Assembly (NCBI GenBank): GCA_017440925.1
Contig: JAFSAP010000010.1
Location: forward strand, 1 to 41,553
Reading direction: 5' to 3'
DNA: 41,553 nt
Origin: Oscillospiraceae bacterium
Lineage (GTDB): Bacteria > Bacillota > Clostridia > Oscillospirales > Oscillospiraceae
The notes under the pieces were generated by a model that was not told where the DNA came from, made no database searches, and was given only the letters and a program-made list of their open reading frames with translations. The translations under genes and the position numbers were made by a program. Below are positions 39,818 through 41,553 of this stretch, in pieces; the first letter of the stretch is position 1; each line of letters begins with the position of its first letter.

Positions 39818-40948
39818 ATGCGGGTAAAGTCAAACAATGCAGATAGCGTGAGTGTCCGTAACTATGGTTTGGATTTTTTGAAGATTGTTGCAACGATATT
39901 CATCGTTTTTCATCATTATCAACAGTGTATGGACATTGTTTATCCGACTGGAGTCAACTTCAATGGTCCTTTCTGGTTTTATTGGGGTTGGCTCGTGGAA
40001 CTGTTTTTTATGATCAGCGGCTATGTGACATACAGATATGTTCCCGTTGTTGCGGATGGAAAGATCAGCCTGAAAGATTGGTATGTAAAGAGGGCTGCCA
40101 GGCTGCTTCCCTTGATTGCTGTCAGTGTATTCGTATATGAAGCGATTCTGTTCATTCATGTGCCGGTGTGCGGCGGCTGTGTTTCCTGCAATGGAAAAAC
40201 GGTAAGCCTGTGGGGATCGCTGATAACCTGTTTGGGAATTCAGTCCGGTGGTGTGTTTGCGAATCCGATGATCAACAATCCTACATGGTATGTCAGTGGA
40301 TTGCTTATTATGTATACGGTATTTTATATTTCGACAGTGGTATCCAGAAAACTGAGAGTTCCCCTGCTGTACACCTATATTTTCATTGTATTGCTGGGTT
40401 GTGGACTGATTACCTATAACATCAATCTACCATTTTTGAATGTGGAAACCGGCAGAGGCTATTCCTGTTTCTTTATGGGCTTGCTTCTTGCGATGTATGT
40501 TAAAAATTATGGGGTGTCAATACGTCTGTCACTTCTGTGTCTTGCTGTTACTGTGATATATCTATATTTGTGCGTTTTTCACTGCGGCCCGATGGGATCA
40601 GAACAGCAGTTCTTGTTGACTTTTGTTTTATATCCAGCCCTTGTGCTTTTAACAGAATCTGGAATTGCAAAAAAATTGTTTTCACACGGCATATGGCAAA
40701 AATGGGGACAGTTCTCCTATAATACATATATCTGGCATACGCCAATGCTTTTGGCATTAAACCACCTAGGATACTACTGGGATCTGAAACCTTATCTGCC
40801 ATATCGTTGGACAATGATTGCGTTCTGCATTGCAGCGGAAATTGTGGGCATTATTTCTCACTATGGCATCGAAAAACCACTGGACCGTTTGATAAAACGC
40901 ATGGTGAAAACCAACAACGGCAATTTATGCCATGCTGATAAAGCATAG
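39818..40948 (+). CDS. Acyltransferase family 3 membrane protein (OafA/YrhL-like)
   Basis: A 376-residue, roughly ten-helix acyltransferase that would O-acetylate a surface glycan. The N-terminus has the family signature NYGLDFLKIVATIFIVFHHY (the HH motif near residue 33), then WGWLVELFFMISGYVTY, and DWYVKRAARLLPLI (the R-x-x-R-l-P motif). The C-terminal helix reads SYNTYIWHTPM. The start at 39818 follows AGAGAGGG. Its base composition is clearly more AT-rich (around 40% GC by eye) than neighbouring genes, with codons such as TTT, ATA and AAT common, suggesting recent acquisition. It stands alone, with no recognisable glycan operon nearby. Confidence 0.88.
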   Translation: MRVKSNNADSVSVRNYGLDFLKIVATIFIVFHHYQQCMDIVYPTGVNFNGPFWFYWGWLVELFFMISGYVTYRYVPVVADGKISLKDWYVKRAARLLPLIAVSVFVYEAILFIHVPVCGGCVSCNGKTVSLWGSLITCLGIQSGGVFANPMINNPTWYVSGLLIMYTVFYISTVVSRKLRVPLLYTYIFIVLLGCGLITYNINLPFLNVETGRGYSCFFMGLLLAMYVKNYGVSIRLSLLCLAVTVIYLYLCVFHCGPMGSEQQFLLTFVLYPALVLLTESGIAKKLFSHGIWQKWGQFSYNTYIWHTPMLLALNHLGYYWDLKPYLPYRWTMIAFCIAAEIVGIISHYGIEKPLDRLIKRMVKTNNGNLCHADKA

Positions 40949-41075
40949 CAGATGAATGTATTTAAGCAGACACGTGTTTTATACTGGAATGGGAAGATTG
41001 TCTCTGTTTATCAGAAAAACAGCACATTACCCATATCCTGCTGATATATCGGTATCGATTTCGTAACGTTTCCGA

Positions 41076-41104
41076 TTGACAAGCTTTTTGCAAAACGGTA
41101 TAAT
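41076..41104 (+). promoter_or_regulatory. Promoter of the NifU-like gene
   Basis: Perfect TTGACA (41076-41081), 17-base spacer, perfect TATAAT (41099-41104), about 75 bases upstream of the ATG. Confidence 0.9.
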
Positions 41105-41180
41105 ATATGCGGAAATTACGAGATTTCCACACTCATATATCCAAAGACAACAAGTCTTTTGAAAAGAAAGGAAAATTGCC

Positions 41181-41553
41181 ATGATTTATAGTGCAGAAGT
41201 ACAGCATATGTGCTCCGTGGCCAAGGGCGCCTATCACGGTCCCGCTCCCATTCCCGAAGAGGGTAAGTGGGTTCAGGTCAAGGAAATTAAGGATGTCTCC
41301 GGTTTCACCCACGGCATCGGCTGGTGCGCTCCCCAGCAGGGCTGCTGCAAGCTGACCCTGAACGTGAAGGAAGGCATCATCGAAGAGGCTCTGGTGGAGA
41401 CTCTGGGCTGCTCCGGCATGACCCACTCCGCAGCAATGGCTTCCGAAATTCTGATCGGCAAGACCCAGCTGGAGGCTCTGAATACCGACCTGGTTTGTGA
41501 CGCTATCAACACCGCTATGCGTGAACTGTTCCTGCAGATCGTTTACGGCCGCA
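41181..41553 (+). CDS. NifU-like iron-sulfur cluster assembly scaffold protein (partial, runs off the right edge)
   Basis: About 124 residues are visible. The protein begins MIYSAEVQHMCSVAKGAYHG, with the NifU/IscU-like Cys-containing blocks GWCAPQQGCCKLTLNVKEGI, then LVETLGCSGMTHSAAMASEI and LIGKTQLEAL. Cys in CAPQQGCC and LGCSG would hold a transient Fe-S cluster. In Clostridia such genes often precede a GGGtGRT-family gene, which cannot be checked here. It has AAAGGAAA before the ATG and a consensus promoter. Confidence 0.8.
   Translation, partial: MIYSAEVQHMCSVAKGAYHGPAPIPEEGKWVQVKEIKDVSGFTHGIGWCAPQQGCCKLTLNVKEGIIEEALVETLGCSGMTHSAAMASEILIGKTQLEALNTDLVCDAINTAMRELFLQIVYGR

Noticed and set aside
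39726-41075. Short similarity between the sequences flanking the acyltransferase gene (about 39779-39810 and 40998-41022) as insertion-site duplication
   Set aside because: Only a weak CTGT-TATCA-CAGAAAAA-type resemblance with mismatches and gaps; not convincing as a direct repeat or attachment site.
1-41553. tRNA and rRNA genes
   Set aside because: No cloverleaf-type sequences with GTTCRANYC T-loops and no rRNA segments were recognised by eye; a covariance scan would be needed to exclude unusual tRNAs.

Overview
The window looks like a chromosomal segment of a moderately GC-rich (roughly 55% by eye) Clostridia member, most likely an anaerobic gut Oscillospiraceae/Ruminococcaceae-type bacterium. 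Supporting signs are the Gram-positive gene neighbourhoods (ylmE-sepF-divIVA-ileS, mutS-mutL-miaA-hfq, gdpP-rplI-dnaB, tilS-hpt-ftsH), strong GGAGG ribosome binding sites, a T-box leader, RNase J, and small Cys-rich clostridial families. I see no rRNA or tRNA genes, CRISPR array, prophage or transposase. The species cannot be named from this sequence alone.

Layout. 1-5836 (minus): a zinc-ribbon membrane protein, a CrtO-like membrane protein, miaA and hfq form one tight run. After a terminator come ylmE, sepF, divIVA and a T-box-controlled ileS that runs off the left edge. 5837-6102: a palindromic intergenic repeat. 6103-12796 (minus): miaB-mutS-CPBP protease-mutL, a mismatch-repair/tRNA-modification operon with a membrane protease between mutS and mutL. 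13040-14593 (plus): a secreted parvulin-type foldase. 14632-17578 (minus): a dus family gene, a second copy of the palindromic repeat, and RNase J. 17945-25557 (plus): gdpP, rplI, dnaB, tilS, hpt, ftsH. 25558-25923: an unusually dense cluster of hairpins. 25924-28617: a hemolysin III family protein (minus), a LysA-like decarboxylase (plus) and a CBS-pair protein (plus).

28666-33123 (minus) is the most accessory-looking part. It holds a membrane-anchored HTH regulator, 5-formyl-THF cyclo-ligase, an unknown membrane protein, a DUF1643 protein, a 58-residue Cys-rich protein and a lipoprotein with a HELYH metallopeptidase signature. 33225-38930 (minus) is envelope-related: glmM with a left-handed beta-helix partner, an orphan BlaI/MecI repressor, an LCP cell-wall ligase, an HtrA protease and a DUF1540 protein. 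39072-41553 (plus): rpe, an AT-rich membrane acyltransferase that looks acquired, and the start of a NifU-like Fe-S scaffold.

Most genes are housekeeping (translation, DNA repair, replication, envelope growth). I found no convincing new multi-gene defence or mobile system. The best leads for novelty are the two palindromic repeats, the hairpin cluster after ftsH, the lipoprotein/small-protein pair, and the protease embedded in the mismatch-repair operon.
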